Below, piece by piece: positions 61,934 through 64,000 of a DNA stretch of 64,000 nt; position 1 is the first letter of the stretch, and each line of letters starts with the position of its first letter. The position numbers and the translations under genes were made by a program. The stretch covers positions 382,975 through 446,974 of the forward strand of contig CAZWKQ010000001.1 in NCBI GenBank assembly GCA_964634005.1, given 5' to 3'. The stretch is from CAZWKQ01 sp964634005. GTDB lineage: Bacteria; Bacteroidota; Bacteroidia; Bacteroidales; JACABE01. Below the pieces are notes generated by a model. It saw nothing but the letters and a program-made list of their open reading frames with translations. It searched no databases and was not told the DNA's origin.

Positions 61934-62548
61934 TTACTTTCCTTTTTTTATTACTCGTTCTATTTCTTCTTTATACATGGGATCAAAAGCCAATAATTCT
62001 TGCTTTTGATTAATCATAATCATTAATGGAATATAATGCTTCAAATTTTTGCCAGGGAATAGCTCGTCTAGAAATTTTCTTAATTTAGGGAAATCATCTG
62101 TAGATGTTCCTCTATATAATGAGGAATCCAAAGAATAAGTTTGTGAAAAATACGGCAAAAAGAATAATTCCTTTTGGTTGGCAGCCAGATTATCAGAAAT
62201 AGAAATCAGTACAAATGTTGCATCAGATTTGTATTCCTCAATTATTTCTTTATAAACTCCTTTTAATGCTTTACAGCATCCATTGCACCATGGTGCCCAA
62301 AATATTAGGCAGGTTACTTTCGTTTTTGAGCATAGTTGTTTAATATCTTTTGATGATATTCTTTGAATTTTAATTTTTGTATATTGATTTACAGTATCTG
62401 ATTTCCCAATATCTTTTGTATTGAATTCAGTAAAATCCTTTTCAAATATCGTATCAATATCTTTTTTTAACGATTTTTCGTTTTCATTTAAGTTAGTGCA
62501 AGCAATAATCATTAAGATTGTTAAAACTAATAAAATTATTCTTTTCAT
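61934..62548 (-). CDS. TlpA-like thioredoxin-fold lipoprotein
   Basis: A 204-residue lipoprotein with lipobox IIAC (Cys at residue 17). The thioredoxin fold begins near residue 62 and has the active site IFWAPWCNGCC (residues 82-92) with the CxxC pair Cys88/Cys91 plus an extra Cys92. The C-terminal cis-Pro region is YIPLMIMINQKQELLAF. It probably reduces or oxidises disulfides of exported proteins in the periplasm. It lies 69 bp downstream of a Cys-containing lipoprotein gene, a likely partner, inside a pair of 48-bp direct repeats. Confidence 0.82.
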   Translation of the reverse strand: MKRIILLVLTILMIIACTNLNENEKSLKKDIDTIFEKDFTEFNTKDIGKSDTVNQYTKIKIQRISSKDIKQLCSKTKVTCLIFWAPWCNGCCKALKGVYKEIIEEYKSDATFVLISISDNLAANQKELFFLPYFSQTYSLDSSLYRGTSTDDFPKLRKFLDELFPGKNLKHYIPLMIMINQKQELLAFDPMYKEEIERVIKKGK

Positions 62549-62617
62549 AATTTTTAATGTCTTTAAAATTAAGGAGGCCTAAATAATTATTTAAACCTCC
62601 ATAATTTAATTAATAAT

Positions 62618-63190
62618 CTAGTGAATACCTAAGTTAATAAATGTAATTCCTCCTATTTTCTGATATGGAATATTTCCTTTTTCTATAACAATTGGTTCTG
62701 AATATCCAAACTCTGATAAAATTTGTTCATTATCAATAATTATATCTGAAGTTATGTTTATTAATCCTTCTGAATTGATTAATATATCAAAGGATGATTG
62801 GTCTTCTCCCTCATTTAGGCAACATATAAGCTCTCCTTTATCGTTTTTCCCAATTAAACAATTAAAACTAATATCAGGATTTGAATTGCTAACTCCTGTA
62901 TGGATAACAAACTTACAGATTGCATCTCCAGGGTTACATCCTTCTTTATACAAGTTTCCATTTGGATAATAAACAGCATAATAATACCCGCTTTTAATAT
63001 CTATAGTTATATCAAGTATTGACCCTATAAATTTTGCTAACTTTTTTAGCATAGCTTCATATTCCGGGCTTGCCATTTTTGGTATTATTTTTTCTGATTT
63101 GTTTTGAATAAGTTCAGATTCTTCTTTTGTACAAGAACTAAATACTTTGCCTATAATTACAAGGCATATTACTAATATTATTTTTTTCAT
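62618..63190 (-). CDS. Cys-containing lipoprotein of unknown function
   Basis: A 190-residue lipoprotein: MKKIILVICLVIIGKVFSSC with the lipidated Cys at residue 20. The body has five further cysteines (CNPGDAICKF, FNCLIGK, ELICCLNEG) and beta-rich segments (GYYYAVYYPNGNLYKEG). I do not recognise the family. The start at 63190 is chosen over the in-frame 63301 because the signal peptide and lipobox begin there. The CxxxxxC and CC patterns and the TlpA-like neighbour suggest a disulfide-bearing substrate or partner; this is inference. Confidence 0.6.
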   Translation of the reverse strand: MKKIILVICLVIIGKVFSSCTKEESELIQNKSEKIIPKMASPEYEAMLKKLAKFIGSILDITIDIKSGYYYAVYYPNGNLYKEGCNPGDAICKFVIHTGVSNSNPDISFNCLIGKNDKGELICCLNEGEDQSSFDILINSEGLINITSDIIIDNEQILSEFGYSEPIVIEKGNIPYQKIGGITFINLGIH

Positions 63191-63380
63191 TTTATTGATA
63201 TATTTTGTTAATAAATTATGTTTCATAATCTTAAGTCGTGGCTGTTGTAGTTTAGATACACAAACTATCAACAGCCAAATACACTTAAGTTTGTCTTGCA
63301 TAACTTATTAAAAAAGCAAATATCTAAAATCCTTTCCTTAGTTCTTGATTTTATCCTTAATTTTGCTGGTTCTATCTCTA

Positions 63381-63435
63381 TACAAGGTACAAGGTACAAG
63401 GTACAAGGTACAAGGTACAAGGTACAAGGTACAAG
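63381..63435. repeat. Heptamer tandem repeat (TACAAGG)n
   Basis: 55 bp of perfect TACAAGG units, almost eight copies, followed by a GTGA tetramer run (63439-63452). It lies in a gene-free stretch from 63191 to 63683 that otherwise holds the 48-bp repeat copy 2 and the CTCTGTG motif. Confidence 0.97.
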
Positions 63436-63554
63436 CAAGTGAGTGAGTGAGTAAGCACCTTACTTATGTTGTTTGAAGGGTTTACGGATAAAAAATGTAA
63501 CATAAAAGAATTAATAAATTTTAGGCTATAAATATAATACAAAAAATTGCTAAA

Positions 63555-63602
63555 TTGGAAAATTTAACAAAAATTCTTGAAAAATTAATATTGAAACTCA
63601 TT
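63555..63602. repeat. 48-bp direct repeat, copy 2
   Basis: Identical over 48 bp to 61580-61627, with 1927 bp between the copies. Upstream of it, TATAAATATAATACAAAAAATTG resembles the IS right end plus flank only loosely. Confidence 0.95.
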
Positions 63603-63626
63603 ATTAAACTTTTTATGACTTAATAT

Positions 63627-63655
63627 CCTCTGTGCTTCTCTGTGTCCTCTGTGGT
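63627..63655. repeat. CTCTGTG triple motif
   Basis: Three CTCTGTG units at 63628, 63638 and 63647 (spacing 10 and 9). I recall this kind of CTCTGTG/CACAGAG string as a widespread noncoding repeat in many unrelated genomes. Confidence 0.8.
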
Positions 63656-63683
63656 AAAAAGTATTTTTTTAACCATTTAACTA

Positions 63684-63795
63684 CAAAAACAAAAAGCCCC
63701 ATCGTTCGATGAGGCTTGTATAAAATTTTGGCGGCGACATACTCTCCCATCCCGATGGTTCGGGACAGTACCATCTGCGTTTTATTTTACTGTTC
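63684..63795 (-). repeat. Tandem unit 1: partial 5S 3' end with hairpin and terminator
   Basis: A 112-bp unit. On the minus strand it reads a spacer AACAGTAAAATAAAA, the 5S-like CGCAGATGGTACTG, the hairpin TCCCGAACCATCGGGA (63750-63765), the 5S 3' end TGGGAGAGTATGTCGCCGCC, and the terminator with stem AAGCCTCATC / GATGGGGCTT. One base differs from unit 2 in the terminator loop. Confidence 0.92.
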
Positions 63796-63907
63796 CAAAA
63801 ACAAAAAGCCCCATCTTTCGATGAGGCTTGTATAAAATTTTGGCGGCGACATACTCTCCCATCCCGATGGTTCGGGACAGTACCATCTGCGTTTTATTTT
63901 ACTGTTC
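63796..63907 (-). repeat. Tandem unit 2: partial 5S 3' end with hairpin and terminator
   Basis: Same 112-bp unit as 63684-63795 with the hairpin at 63862-63877. It directly follows the true 5S terminator on the minus strand. Confidence 0.92.
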
Positions 63908-63914
63908 CAAAAAC

Positions 63915-63942
63915 AAAAAGCCCCATCTTTCGATGAGGCTTG
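63915..63942 (-). terminator. Terminator of the 5S rRNA/rRNA operon
   Basis: Minus-strand stem AAGCCTCATC / GATGGGGCTT with G-U pair and GAAA tetraloop, then a T-run; the same hairpin recurs in both tandem units. Confidence 0.85.
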
Positions 63943-63952
63943 TATAAAATTT

Positions 63953-64000
63953 TGGCGGCGACATACTCTCCCACATAGTCTGCAGTACCATCTGCGCTGA
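63953..64000 (-). rRNA. rrf: 5S rRNA, 3' part
   Basis: The minus strand reads TCAGCGCAGATGGTACTGCA, then GACTATGTGGGAGAGTATGTC and GCCGCCA, the conserved Bacteroidota 5S 3' end. The gene continues past the right edge of the window, where 23S and 16S should follow. Confidence 0.93.

Noticed and set aside
63191..63301. Longer N-terminus for the Cys-lipoprotein gene
   Set aside because: The upstream extension is not signal-like and precedes a complete signal peptide and lipobox starting at 63190.
63381..63435. Possible CRISPR array
   Set aside because: Units are 7 bp with no spacers; it is a simple tandem repeat, and no cas genes are present.
1..64000. Many short opposite-strand or other-frame reading frames under clear genes (for example 48790-49014, 38205-38408, 52166-52408)
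   Set aside because: They lie opposite or out of frame with well-supported genes and show no family motifs or translation signals.

Overview
The window looks like a low-GC Bacteroidota chromosome, most likely Bacteroidales-like and probably a draft or metagenome assembly, since it contains a 100-N scaffold gap. The evidence is the gene content (gldD/gldE after ssb, a type IX secretion sorting domain, DUF4468, DUF4833, DUF3795, an isolated atpD-atpC pair, two ExbD genes with an ExbB) and repeated Bacteroidota-type -7 promoter motifs (TAnnTTTG, in two places with a TTG/TTTG box 19-20 nt upstream).

Layout. 1-8 kb: recJ (cut by the window edge), an adenosine-deaminase-like amidohydrolase, a DUF4468 protein, a CPBP protease, an ExbB/small membrane protein/ExbD/ExbD operon, tRNA-Ser(GGA), asparaginase and TatD. 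8-19 kb: a GT9 glycosyltransferase, mazG, a VWA lipoprotein, a large secreted C10 cysteine protease, rpsF-rpsR-rplI, an rRNA methyltransferase, a coiled-coil lipoprotein and an ABC-F ATPase. 19-27 kb: a seven-gene minus-strand operon (GT-B-like protein, SpsF-type nucleotidyltransferase, transketolase, class III aminotransferase, SDR, KdsC-type HAD phosphatase, NeuB-type synthase) with the parts list of a nonulosonic-acid-like sugar pathway of unusual composition. 27-36 kb: sphingomyelinase-like EEP enzyme, LysE exporter, porin, MMPL transporter, lipoprotein, hydroxyacid dehydrogenase, DUF3795.

36-37 kb: tRNA-Val(TAC) with a GIY-YIG nuclease gene directly behind it and a damaged second copy of the tRNA 3' half. 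The damaged copy carries a 16-nt TCCCG-N6-CGGGA hairpin where the anticodon arm should be. At the far end of the window the 5S rRNA 3' end is followed by two 112-bp tandem partial copies with a hairpin of the same format in place of a 5S segment. I propose these are two states of one mobile system aimed at the 3' ends of structural RNA genes; this is the most unusual signal here.

37-60 kb: mfd, ssb-gldE-gldD, a 1217-residue NtrY-like histidine kinase, mnmG with a near-perfect parS site upstream (a second near-match lies 3.5 kb away inside a DUF4175-like gene), ybeY, an RsbW-like ATPase, gltX, pheT, a CWC zinc-ribbon-like protein, atpC and atpD. The mnmG/parS pairing suggests proximity to the replication origin, although no dnaA, parA or parB lies in the window. 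60-64 kb: a complete IS481-type element with 19-bp inverted repeats, a two-gene cassette (TlpA-like thioredoxin lipoprotein and a Cys-containing lipoprotein) flanked by a 48-bp perfect direct repeat, short tandem repeats, and the start of an rRNA operon read on the minus strand.

All calls come from reading the sequence and recalling protein families; no database search was run.
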